NCBI GenBank assembly: GCA_020832655.1
Contig: JAFIEF010000003.1
Location: 47,704-111,703 of the forward strand
Source: Paracoccaceae bacterium
GTDB lineage: Bacteria > Pseudomonadota > Alphaproteobacteria > Rhodobacterales > Rhodobacteraceae
Length of the DNA: 64,000 nt
Reading direction: 5' to 3'
Shown here: piece after piece, positions 1-7,835 of the stretch
How positions within the stretch are numbered: position 1 is the stretch's first letter
Layout of the letters: the number at the start of each line of letters is the position of its first letter
Made by a program: the position numbers and the translations under genes
Notes under the pieces: generated by a model
Told to the model about the DNA's origin: nothing
Databases searched by the model: none
What the model saw: the letters and a program-made list of their open reading frames with translations, nothing else

Positions 1-1
1 C

Positions 2-241
2 CCAGGCGGTGAATTGCTGAGCGACGGGGCGATGACGATCCGCGACCTGAACCGCGCGATGGACTGGTCGCTGCCCGATGACGAGGCGGTGACAGTGGCC
101 GGGCTGGTGATCCATGAAGCCCAGACCATCCCTGAAACAGGGCAGGAATTTTCGTTCCACGGCTGCCGCTTCAGGATACTCGAACGCGAGGGCAACCGCA
201 TCACCCGGCTGAGCATCCGGCGTCTGGACGAGGGGGAATAG
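2..241 (+). CDS. CorC/HlyC-type transporter-associated protein, C-terminal end (partial)
   Basis: The frame is open from the first bases of the window, so this is the last 79 residues of a longer protein. It contains the ending typical of the CorC_HlyC domain that follows CBS domains in HlyC/CorC/MgtE-associated proteins: a GAMTIRDLNRAM segment, then LPDDEAVTVAGLVIHEA, then FHGCRFRILEREGNRITRL. In the family this small domain is thought to modulate ion transport by membrane partners. The CBS domains and any membrane part lie outside the window, so magnesium/cobalt efflux or a haemolysin-like role cannot be told apart. It runs towards a leftward ABC ATPase that ends 13 bases further on. Confidence 0.82.
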   Translation, partial: PGGELLSDGAMTIRDLNRAMDWSLPDDEAVTVAGLVIHEAQTIPETGQEFSFHGCRFRILEREGNRITRLSIRRLDEGE

Positions 242-253
242 GCGCGGCAGCGT

Positions 254-1186
254 TCAGCCACCACGCGACGCGGTCAGCGACAGGAAGACATCTTCCAGAT
301 CGGGCTCGCGCGAGGTGACATCGGCGATCTCTGCCCCCGAGGCCGAAACCGCTGACAGGATGTCGCCCGCCGAAACGCGCATGCGACTATAAGTCAACGC
401 CAGGCGCCCATCTGCCAGCTTTTCGGCGCTGACGCCCTCGGGCAGTTGCAGCGCAGTTTCGGCGCGCAAGGTCAGCAGCAATGTCTTGGCATCAAGATGC
501 GACAGCAGCGCCTGTGTCTTGTCGCGCACCACCAGATCGCCATGATTGATGATGGCGATTTCGTCGCACATCTCTTCGGCCTCTTCCAGATAATGCGTGG
601 TCAGGATGATGGTCATGCCCTGCGCGTTCAGCTTGCGCACATTCGCCCACAGCATCTGGCGCAACTCGATATCCACGCCCGCGGTTGGCTCATCAAGCAC
701 CAGAATCTGTGGCGCATGCACCAGCGCCTTGCCCAAGAGCAAGCGCCGTCGCATCCCCCCTGACAAGGTGCGGGCATAGGCTTCTGCCTTGTCGGTCAGC
801 CCGATCAGATCAAGGATTTCGGCGGTGCGACGTTGTGATCTGGGCACGCCATACAAGCCCGCCTGCACTTCCAGCGCCCCGCGCGGGGTGAAGAAAGGGT
901 CCATGTTCAACTCTTGCGGCATCACCCCGATCGAAGCGCGCGACTGGCGCGGGTTCACATCCTGATCAAAGCCCCAGATGCGCACCTGCCCTGATGTTTT
1001 CAGCACCAACCCGGCAAGAATATTGATCAGCGTCGATTTGCCCGCCCCGTTCGGCCCCAGAAGCCCGAAGATGCTGCCGGTGGGAATATCCAGATCGATC
1101 CCTTTCAGCGCCTCCTGAGGGGGGGCGCCCCTGTGTCCGGCATAGACCTTGCGCAGCCCCGTGATCTCGATCGCATTCGCGGCCAT
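254..1186 (-). CDS. ABC transporter ATP-binding protein
   Basis: A 310-residue ATPase of the ABC-2 type exporter class (CcmA/DrrA/NodI-like). It has a Walker A GPNGAGKST, the signature LSGGMRRR, a Walker B ILVLDEPTAGVD with the catalytic Asp-Glu, and an H-loop TTHYLEEAEEM. About 90 C-terminal residues follow, as in single-domain exporter ATPases. The frame stays open upstream to about 1468, but that part is Ser/Thr/Arg-rich, unlike any ABC protein, and overlaps the divergent DUF805 gene. I therefore start at the ATG at 1186 (MAANAIEI), just before the canonical first strand. No permease gene is next to it in the window, so the substrate is unknown. Confidence 0.88.
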   Translation of the reverse strand: MAANAIEITGLRKVYAGHRGAPPQEALKGIDLDIPTGSIFGLLGPNGAGKSTLINILAGLVLKTSGQVRIWGFDQDVNPRQSRASIGVMPQELNMDPFFTPRGALEVQAGLYGVPRSQRRTAEILDLIGLTDKAEAYARTLSGGMRRRLLLGKALVHAPQILVLDEPTAGVDIELRQMLWANVRKLNAQGMTIILTTHYLEEAEEMCDEIAIINHGDLVVRDKTQALLSHLDAKTLLLTLRAETALQLPEGVSAEKLADGRLALTYSRMRVSAGDILSAVSASGAEIADVTSREPDLEDVFLSLTASRGG

Positions 1187-1328
1187 GCCCCTGCCCCTTG
1201 CTGTCGCCTGTGCCTTGGCGCGAACATAGCAAGCTGCGCCGGAATGAAAAGCGTGCAGCACCTTCTTGACCCGGCCGCCCCCCTGCCCGTAGCCTGCCCC
1301 CGCACGGCCATGAACAGGAGATCGCGCC

Positions 1329-1787
1329 ATGAGAGAGCTGCTGACAAGTTTTGACGGGCGCATCGCGCGCGGCCAGTTCTGGCTGGGGGTGCTGGTTCTG
1401 GTGATCGCGGCCATCGTGATCGCCATCATTGTCGGGATCGTGCTGGGCGATAATCTGTTTGGGCGCATCGTGATGCTGCTGGTCTCGCTTGCGCTGCTCT
1501 ATCCTGCGATTGCGCTGACCGTGAAGCGGCTGGCCGATCGCGACAAGCCGCCAATGCCACGAGTGGCGATATTCTTCCTGCCGGGGCTGCTGCTTAGTGT
1601 GCTTGACGCTTTCCAGATCGGCTATCGGGCAATGCCGCCGGGAATGGGCGGGCCGGGCATGATGCCGGGCAATTTCGTGCTGGCGCTCGGGCTGATCTCT
1701 ATGATCGTGACGATCTGGGCGGTTATCGAACTGGGCCTGCTGAAAGGCGATGCCGGGGCCAACCGCTACGGGCCAGCACCGGGCTGA
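1329..1787 (+). CDS. DUF805 family inner-membrane protein
   Basis: A 152-residue protein with the DUF805 layout. It opens with a short [11 protein letters not shown] segment (the Phe-x-Gly-Arg..Arg..(F/Y)W signature). Hydrophobic helices follow at about residues 18-40 and 45-64, then the conserved KRLADRD loop and two more helices at about 83-98 and 116-138. A Gly/Met/Pro-rich loop sits between the last two helices. The start has a good ribosome-binding site (AGGAGA, 1316-1321). The family is widespread and has no established biochemical function. It is divergent from the ABC ATPase, with 142 bases between the starts, and has no obvious functional partner here. Confidence 0.85.
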   Translation: MRELLTSFDGRIARGQFWLGVLVLVIAAIVIAIIVGIVLGDNLFGRIVMLLVSLALLYPAIALTVKRLADRDKPPMPRVAIFFLPGLLLSVLDAFQIGYRAMPPGMGGPGMMPGNFVLALGLISMIVTIWAVIELGLLKGDAGANRYGPAPG

Positions 1788-1858
1788 GCCGCGCCTGCCT
1801 CTTGCCCGCGATGCTGGATCGGGTATGTATCTGCCAAGTGATGGCTAAGGAAAAGGGT

Positions 1859-2062
1859 ATGAAGCCGATGTCGAACACAGCCCATGACGCCCCGGAAACC
1901 GAGATTGTGACGACCATGCGCGTATGCTGCGATGGCGGCGAAGGCGCGCTGGGGCATCCGCGCGTCTGGCTGTCGCTCAGCCATGAGACCGGCATGGTCG
2001 AATGCCCCTATTGCGACAAGCGCTTCATCCATCGCGATTATGCCGATGACAATGCAGCATAA
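1859..2062 (+). CDS. Small zinc-finger protein (zf-CHCC, NDUFS6-like)
   Basis: A 67-residue protein ending in the CHCC zinc-finger pattern found in mitochondrial complex I subunit NDUFS6 and its short alphaproteobacterial relatives. The ligands are Cys in VCCDGG, His in GHPRVWL, and the CPYC pair before DKRFIHRD. I chose the ATG at 1859 because AAGGAAAAGG lies 1-11 bases before it; the ATG at 1868 is the alternative. In mitochondria the homologue helps assemble complex I. A similar role is only an inference for the bacterial proteins, and no nuo genes are in this window. Its last 25 bases overlap the 3' end of the opposing gene. Confidence 0.8.
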   Translation: MKPMSNTAHDAPETEIVTTMRVCCDGGEGALGHPRVWLSLSHETGMVECPYCDKRFIHRDYADDNAA

Positions 2063-2535
2063 CTGCCGCTGATCAGCATCGGCGTTTCACCGCACATTAA
2101 TTCGCCATCGACGCGCGCGCCGCTTTTGTCCAGAAATTCGCGGATATTGTGGCCCGACCATGCCCGGATGCGCCCAAACCCGCGGATCACCCCCGCGCCG
2201 CGCGCGGTGCCGGTAACATTGTCCTGATAGTAATAGATCAGGCGCCCCGCTAGCCCGTCATCGCAGGAAAACGCGGCATGACCCAGGGCCAGGCTCTGAC
2301 CCACATGCCATGTTCCGGTGCAGGTCACGCCGGTATTCGTCACCCCTTCCAGCGTGCCTTCATTCCAGCCAATGGCGCGGCCCACCAGATACACACCTGT
2401 TCCCGGCATGCAGGCCACAATCGGGCTGCAACTGGCGCTGTCATTGGGACGGTTTTCGCAATCGGGCAGGTCAAGGGCTGTGGCGGGCAAGGACATGAAC
2501 GCCGCAAAGGCGATGATTGAACAGACCAGACGCAT
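2038..2535 (-). CDS. Secreted protein of unknown function, six cysteines in the mature part
   Basis: A 165-residue protein with a clear Sec signal peptide ([17 protein letters not shown], cleavage expected after ALA or ATA near residue 20). The predicted mature chain has six cysteines and is rich in Gly, Tyr and Trp. Segments such as [16 protein letters not shown], then [17 protein letters not shown], then [11 protein letters not shown] suggest a small beta-rich periplasmic fold. I chose the ATG at 2535 because GAAGG lies 8 bases upstream; a second ATG at 2550 has no such site. I do not recognise the family. Its end overlaps the zinc-finger gene on the other strand, and its start faces polA 77 bases away. 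Confidence 0.7.
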   Translation of the reverse strand: MRLVCSIIAFAAFMSLPATALDLPDCENRPNDSASCSPIVACMPGTGVYLVGRAIGWNEGTLEGVTNTGVTCTGTWHVGQSLALGHAAFSCDDGLAGRLIYYYQDNVTGTARGAGVIRGFGRIRAWSGHNIREFLDKSGARVDGELMCGETPMLISGSYAALSSA

Positions 2536-2612
2536 GTGAAATACCTTCATTCGAAAACAATTGCCCCAGCATCTAACCACAGCCCCCAAGGCCCGACAAG
2601 GAGAGCCGCAAG

Positions 2613-5414
2613 ATGAGTTTCGGCAAAGGCAGCCACCTGCATCTGATTGACGGCTCGGCCTATATCTTCCGCGCCTATCACGCCCTGCCGCCGTTGACGC
2701 GCAAATCCGACGGGCTGCCAGTGGGGGCGGTGGCGGGTTTTTGCAACATGCTGTGGCGCTATCTGGGCGAAAACGGTGCCAGCGCCGATGCGCCCACCCA
2801 TGCCGCCGTGATCTTCGATTATTCGTCCAAAACCTTTCGCAACGAGATTTATGACCAGTACAAGGCCAACCGCCCCGAACCGCCAGAGGATCTGCGCCCG
2901 CAATTCCCGCTGACGCGCGAGGCCAGCCGCGCTTTCAACCTGGCCACGATAGAGATCGAGGATTTCGAGGCAGATGACATCATCGCCACGCTGGCGCGTC
3001 AGGCGCGCGAAGCGGGCGGGCGCGTGACCATCATTTCATCCGACAAGGATCTGATGCAGCTTGTCGGCGACGGGGTCGAGATGCTGGATGCGATGAAGAA
3101 CAAGCGCATCGGCGTTGATGAAGTGCAGGAAAAATTCGGTGTCGGCCCCGACCGGGTGGTGGATGTGCAGGCTTTGGCCGGCGATTCGGTCGACAACATC
3201 CCCGGCGCGCCGGGGATCGGCATCAAGACCGCCGCACTTCTGATCAATGAATATGGCGATCTGGATGCGCTGCTGGAGCGCGCGGACGAGATCAGGCAAC
3301 CCAAGCGCCGCCAGACGCTTCTGGACAATGCCGAGCAGATTCGCATGTCGCGCCGTCTGGTGCGGCTGGATGATCAGACACCGCTGGATTTCGACCTGTG
3401 CAGTCTGGAAGTCAAAGCCCCCGACCCCGAAGCGCTGCTGGGCTTCCTGAACCAGATGGAATTCCGCACCCTGACCCGGCGCGTGGCCGAAGCCTTTGGC
3501 ACCGAACCCCCTGCCCTGCCGGAAATCGCGCCCCAGAACGCGCCCGCGGCCACCCCCCCCGAAACCCCCGCCTTCAGCGCGGCACAATATGACTGCATCG
3601 CCGATATCGCCACGCTGAAGGGCTGGATCGCGCGCATAGAAGAGCGCGGCCATGTCGCCATCGACACCGAAACCACCAGCCTGGATGAGATGCGCGCCGA
3701 GCTTGTGGGGATTTCGCTTTGCGTCGAGGCGGGCCATGCCGCCTATATCCCGCTGCAACATAGCAAAGGCAGCGGCGATCTGTTCGGAGCCGCCGAGCTG
3801 GTCGAGGGGCAGATCCCGCTGGAAGACGCGCTCAAGGCACTCAAACCCGTTCTGGAAGACCCCGCCATCCTGAAAATCGGGCAGAACATGAAATATGACG
3901 CCAAGATTTTTGCAAATCTCGGCATCAATGTCGCCCCCATCGATGACACCATGCTGATGTCCTATGCGCTTAATGGCGGGTTGCACGGGCATGGCATGGA
4001 CACGCTGTCGGAGCGCTATCTGAACCACCAGCCGATTGCGATCAAGACGCTGCTGGGGTCGGGCAAATCCGCCATCACCTTTGATCAGGTGGGGATAGAG
4101 GACGCGACCCGCTATGCCGCCGAAGACGCCGATATCACGCTGCGGCTGTGGCAGGACTTCAAGCCGCGCCTGCATCAGGCGCAGGTGACGCGCATCTATG
4201 AGACGCTCGAACGCCCGCTGGTGCCGGTGCTGGCAACGATGGAGCGGCACGGCATCAAGGTCGACCGCGATATCCTGTCGCGCATGTCAAACGCTTTCTC
4301 GCAGAAGATGGCCGCGCTGGAGGCCGAAATCCATGAGCTGGCGGGCGAGCGCTTCAATGTCGGCAGCCCCAAGCAGCTGGGCGAGATCCTGTTTGACAAA
4401 ATGTCGCTCGAAGGCGGCAAGAAAGGCAAGACCGGCGCTTATGCCACCGGGGCCGATGTGCTGGAGGATCTGGCCGCAGAAGGCCATGACCTGCCCGCCC
4501 GCGTGCTGGACTGGCGGCAATTATCCAAGCTGAAATCCACCTATACCGATGCGCTGCAAACCCATATCCACCCCGAAACCGGGCGGGTGCATACCTCTTA
4601 TGTCATTACGGGCGCGGTGACAGGGCGGCTGGCCTCGACCGATCCGAACTTGCAGAATATCCCGATCCGGTCCGAGGAAGGCCGCCGCATCCGCACCGCT
4701 TTCGTGGCGGAAAGGGGCCAGAAGCTGGTGGCGCTGGATTACAGCCAGATCGAGCTGCGGATACTGGCGCATATCGCGGATATCGACAGCCTGAAAGCGG
4801 CGTTTCGCGAAGGCCATGACATCCATGCCATGACCGCGTCAGAGATGTTCGGCGTGCCGCTGGATCAGATGACACCGGATATCCGGCGGCAGGCCAAGGC
4901 GATCAATTTCGGCGTGATCTACGGCATTTCGGGCTTTGGGCTGGCGCGCAATCTGCGCATTCCGCGCGCCGATGCGCAAGCCTTCATCGACACGTATTTC
5001 GAACGCTTCCCCGGCATCCGCGCCTATATGGATGACACGATCGCATTCGCCAGGAAACATGGCCGGGTCGAAACCCTGTTTGGCCGACGCATTCATACGC
5101 CAGAGATCAACGCCAAGGGGCCGGCGGCAGGCTTTGCGCGCCGCGCGGCGATCAATGCCCCCATTCAGGGCACGGCGGCAGATATCATCCGCCGCGCCAT
5201 GATCCGCGTGCCCGCAGCGATTGCCGATCTTCCGGCGAAGATGCTGTTGCAGGTGCATGACGAGCTGGTGTTCGAAGTGGCTGAAGACGCGGTGGACGAC
5301 ACCATTGCGCGGGTGAAACAAGTGATGGAAAGCGCCGCCGAACCCGTGCTGCAACTGGATGTGCCGCTGGTGGTGGATGCAGGCACAGGCGACAGCTGGG
5401 CCGAGGCGCATTGA
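2613..5414 (+). CDS. polA: DNA polymerase I
   Basis: A 933-residue polymerase with all three modules. Residues 1-290 are the 5'-3' flap exonuclease, with AYIFRAYH near the start, the acidic cluster EDFEADDIIAT, SSDKDLMQL and the helix-hairpin-helix GAPGIGIKTA. Residues 330-520 are a 3'-5' exonuclease with an intact DTETT motif (Asp351, Glu353), so proofreading is probably active. The polymerase core has motif A LDYSQIELR (about 707-716), motif B RRQAKAINFGVIYG and motif C QVHDELVF (about 880). An AAGGAGAG site precedes the ATG. It fills gaps in Okazaki processing and excision repair. An extragenic repeat follows its stop. Confidence 0.98.
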   Translation: MSFGKGSHLHLIDGSAYIFRAYHALPPLTRKSDGLPVGAVAGFCNMLWRYLGENGASADAPTHAAVIFDYSSKTFRNEIYDQYKANRPEPPEDLRPQFPLTREASRAFNLATIEIEDFEADDIIATLARQAREAGGRVTIISSDKDLMQLVGDGVEMLDAMKNKRIGVDEVQEKFGVGPDRVVDVQALAGDSVDNIPGAPGIGIKTAALLINEYGDLDALLERADEIRQPKRRQTLLDNAEQIRMSRRLVRLDDQTPLDFDLCSLEVKAPDPEALLGFLNQMEFRTLTRRVAEAFGTEPPALPEIAPQNAPAATPPETPAFSAAQYDCIADIATLKGWIARIEERGHVAIDTETTSLDEMRAELVGISLCVEAGHAAYIPLQHSKGSGDLFGAAELVEGQIPLEDALKALKPVLEDPAILKIGQNMKYDAKIFANLGINVAPIDDTMLMSYALNGGLHGHGMDTLSERYLNHQPIAIKTLLGSGKSAITFDQVGIEDATRYAAEDADITLRLWQDFKPRLHQAQVTRIYETLERPLVPVLATMERHGIKVDRDILSRMSNAFSQKMAALEAEIHELAGERFNVGSPKQLGEILFDKMSLEGGKKGKTGAYATGADVLEDLAAEGHDLPARVLDWRQLSKLKSTYTDALQTHIHPETGRVHTSYVITGAVTGRLASTDPNLQNIPIRSEEGRRIRTAFVAERGQKLVALDYSQIELRILAHIADIDSLKAAFREGHDIHAMTASEMFGVPLDQMTPDIRRQAKAINFGVIYGISGFGLARNLRIPRADAQAFIDTYFERFPGIRAYMDDTIAFARKHGRVETLFGRRIHTPEINAKGPAAGFARRAAINAPIQGTAADIIRRAMIRVPAAIADLPAKMLLQVHDELVFEVAEDAVDDTIARVKQVMESAAEPVLQLDVPLVVDAGTGDSWAEAH

Positions 5415-5423
5415 CGCCGCCCC

Positions 5424-5468
5424 CCGGGGCGCTGCCCCGGACCCCGGGATATTTGGGACAAGGATGAA
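5424..5468 (+). repeat. Extragenic repeat element, copy A
   Basis: A GC-rich hairpin (7-bp arms 5424-5430 and 5434-5440, loop GCT) is followed by the core GGATATTTGGGACAAGGATG and AA. It lies 9 bases after the polA stop, between convergent polA and adenine deaminase. The same arrangement of hairpin plus (G)AGTATTT-GG-CAAG-TGAAG core occurs at 35356-35407 and, inverted, at 62371-62446. The hairpin may also serve as a terminator. Confidence 0.6.
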
Positions 5469-5482
5469 AGGGGGGCTTCGGG

Positions 5483-7171
5483 TCAGATCACTTCGAACCG
5501 GTCGACATCGATCATGCCGTGATCGGTGATCTTCAGATGCGGGATGACCGGAAGCGCGATGAAGGCCAGTTGCAGGAACGGCTCTTCCAGCGTGACGCCC
5601 AGGGCGCGCGCCGCAGCGCGCAGCTTGACCAGCCGTTCATGGACCTGTTCGAACGGGTCAAGCGACATCAGCCCAGCGACCGGCAAGGCCAGTTCGGCGC
5701 GAATCTCGCCCCCCTCGGCCACGACGAAGCCGCCCTCGATCTGTGACAGGCGGTTGGCGGCAAGCGCCAGATCCGCGTAATCCACCCCGACCGCGACGAT
5801 ATTGTGGTGATCATGCGCAACAGTGGCGGCAATCGCGCCCCTTTGCAGCCCGAAGCCGCGCACGAAGCCGGTGGCGATATTGCCGTTCCGGCCATGCCGT
5901 TCGATCACCGCCACCCGCGCCAGATCGCGCGCGGGATCGGGGCGTTTGTCACCATCTTCGGGCGCGATGTCTTCGCGCAGATGCCGGGTCAATATCTTGC
6001 CTTCGATGATCCCGATCACAGGCGTATCAGGGATGTTCGAGGGACAGCGGAAATCCTGCGGGCCAAGCGCGGGCGCGCGCACCGAATTGCGCGCCACGGG
6101 ATCAATCAGCCTGCGCGCGGCGAAGCTTGCGTCATTCGCCACCTGCCCCCCGCACAGCACCAGGCTGGCGCGACACTCGTCAAGGTCCGGCAGCACCACG
6201 ATATCGGCGCGCTTGCCCGGCGCGATCTGGCCGCGATCTTTCAGCCCGAACGCTTCGGCCGCCGAAAGCGCGGCCGCGCGGTAAACCGCCAGCCGGTCGC
6301 AGCCCAGTGCGATCAGGCTGCGGATCATGTGATCGAGATGGCCATGTTCGGAAATATCGAGCGGGTTGCGGTCATCGGTGCACAGGCACATATAGGGTGC
6401 GCTCAGCGGCGTCAGCAGCGGGGCCAGCGCCACCATATCCTTGCTGACCGATCCTTCGCGGATCAGGCAGCGCAACCCCTTTTGCAGCTTTTCGCGTGCC
6501 TCGTCAGATGTGGTCGATTCATGTTCGGTGCGAATGCCCGCGCTGATATAGGCGTTCAGGTCGCGCCCTGACAAAAGCGGCGCATGCCCGTCAATATGCC
6601 CGCCCTGAAAGGCGTGCAGCTTGGCCATGCAGCCGGGGTCGCGATGAATGACACCGGGGAAGTTCATGAACTCGGCCAGCCCGATGATCTGGGGGTGATC
6701 GCGCAACGCCAACAACGCCCTGGCATCCAGCGCGGCGCCCGCGGTTTCCATATGGGTCGAAGGCACGCAAGACGACAGGTTGACGCGAATATCCATCACC
6801 GTGCGCGTGGCGGCATCCAGAAAATACTGAATGCCACGGCTGCCCGCGACATTGGCAATCTCATGCGGGTCGCAGATTGCCGTGGTCACCCCGCGCGGGG
6901 CAACCATGCGGTCAAATTCGAACGGTGTGACCAGCGAGGATTCGATATGCAGATGCGTGTCGATGAAGCCCGGAACCAGTATCTGCCCGCTGACATCGAT
7001 TACCTCGGCCCCGTCATACGCCGCGCCAATGCCCACGATGGTATCGCCGCAGATCGCGACATCGCCGCTGATCATGTCGCCCGTGACCAGACACAGCACC
7101 TGCCCGCCGCGCAGGACCAGATCAGCCGGGATTTCGCCTCGGGCCTGCCGGATACGGGTTTCTAGCGTCAT
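5483..7171 (-). CDS. ade: Adenine deaminase
   Basis: A 562-residue amidohydrolase of the AdeC family, which converts adenine to hypoxanthine and ammonia in purine salvage. The metal-binding strand [13 protein letters not shown] lies near residue 95. It is followed by the family-typical [29 protein letters not shown] and a C-terminal [21 protein letters not shown] block. I prefer the ATG at 7171, with GAGG 6 bases upstream, over a TTG at 7189. The gene starts 24 bases after the sulfotransferase stop, so it may share a transcript with the glycosyltransferase and sulfotransferase, although it has no obvious link to polysaccharide chemistry. Confidence 0.95.
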   Translation of the reverse strand: MTLETRIRQARGEIPADLVLRGGQVLCLVTGDMISGDVAICGDTIVGIGAAYDGAEVIDVSGQILVPGFIDTHLHIESSLVTPFEFDRMVAPRGVTTAICDPHEIANVAGSRGIQYFLDAATRTVMDIRVNLSSCVPSTHMETAGAALDARALLALRDHPQIIGLAEFMNFPGVIHRDPGCMAKLHAFQGGHIDGHAPLLSGRDLNAYISAGIRTEHESTTSDEAREKLQKGLRCLIREGSVSKDMVALAPLLTPLSAPYMCLCTDDRNPLDISEHGHLDHMIRSLIALGCDRLAVYRAAALSAAEAFGLKDRGQIAPGKRADIVVLPDLDECRASLVLCGGQVANDASFAARRLIDPVARNSVRAPALGPQDFRCPSNIPDTPVIGIIEGKILTRHLREDIAPEDGDKRPDPARDLARVAVIERHGRNGNIATGFVRGFGLQRGAIAATVAHDHHNIVAVGVDYADLALAANRLSQIEGGFVVAEGGEIRAELALPVAGLMSLDPFEQVHERLVKLRAAARALGVTLEEPFLQLAFIALPVIPHLKITDHGMIDVDRFEVI

Positions 7172-7195
7172 GTCGTGCCTCGCGGTCAAGGGGGG

Positions 7196-7801
7196 TCAGG
7201 GCGTGCTGCGCGCGCCATCGTATAGCGCATAATCGCGCGCGCAATGGGCTTGCAGCCTGACGCGCAGATCATCGCCCAAAGGGGTGTCAAAGCTGGGCGA
7301 GACATTCATTTGCGGCAAATCCAGCACCACGCCCAGCCGGTCCTGCAACCATTGGGTAAAGGCGGGCATGGCATCATAACGCCAAAGCGTCTGCACCTGA
7401 TCATCCGCGATATTGGGGTGGGTCAGGAAGGCCGATTGCGACCCGACAGCGGCAAATTCGGGCTTTGGCTGCTGGATATAGCCTGCGACGAAATCATCAA
7501 AGCTCAACCCCCGCGTGCTGCGCGCGGTGCCATCCAGCCACGACCCGTGGCGAAAGCGGAACCAGCTGCTCAGCCAATCCTCTGGCTCGCGGATCATCGC
7601 CACGGTTTCGGGCGGCGTGTCGACAAAGATGCGCAGGAACTTCTCGAACCGCCAGCGATAGCGGTGAAAGGTGCAATGCTTGATACGCGGATCGCCCTGC
7701 AGCACGATATCGGCATGGGGGGCAAGGGCGGCCTCCAGCGATGTGCTGGCGGTTTTGGGCGTTGCGAACAAGACCAGATTCTGTTTCTGAAAATAGAGCA
7801 T
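7196..7801 (-). CDS. Sulfotransferase family protein
   Basis: A 201-residue protein that opens with the PAPS 5'-phosphosulfate-binding loop of sulfotransferases (FATPKTASTSLEAALA, about residues 12-27; compare PK(T/S)GTTSL). A second element, MIREPEDWLSSWFRFRHG, matches the 3'-phosphate-binding motif (R-x-P..(R/S)..S.(Y/F)). It has no signal peptide or membrane span, so it should act in the cytoplasm on an intermediate still inside the cell. The ATG at 7801 has AGGA upstream; the open frame continues to 7858 but would overlap the glycosyltransferase. It lies 34 bases downstream of that gene. This suggests sulfation of a sugar or lipid acceptor made with that enzyme (inference). Confidence 0.78.
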   Translation of the reverse strand: MLYFQKQNLVLFATPKTASTSLEAALAPHADIVLQGDPRIKHCTFHRYRWRFEKFLRIFVDTPPETVAMIREPEDWLSSWFRFRHGSWLDGTARSTRGLSFDDFVAGYIQQPKPEFAAVGSQSAFLTHPNIADDQVQTLWRYDAMPAFTQWLQDRLGVVLDLPQMNVSPSFDTPLGDDLRVRLQAHCARDYALYDGARSTP

Positions 7802-7835
7802 TTTCCTGCGCTGCCGGTGCGGTTCCTGATCCGGC

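Noticed and set aside
1187..1468. N-terminal extension of the ABC ATPase
   Set aside because: It adds 94 Ser/Thr/Arg-rich residues unlike any ABC protein and overlaps the divergent DUF805 gene and its ribosome-binding site.
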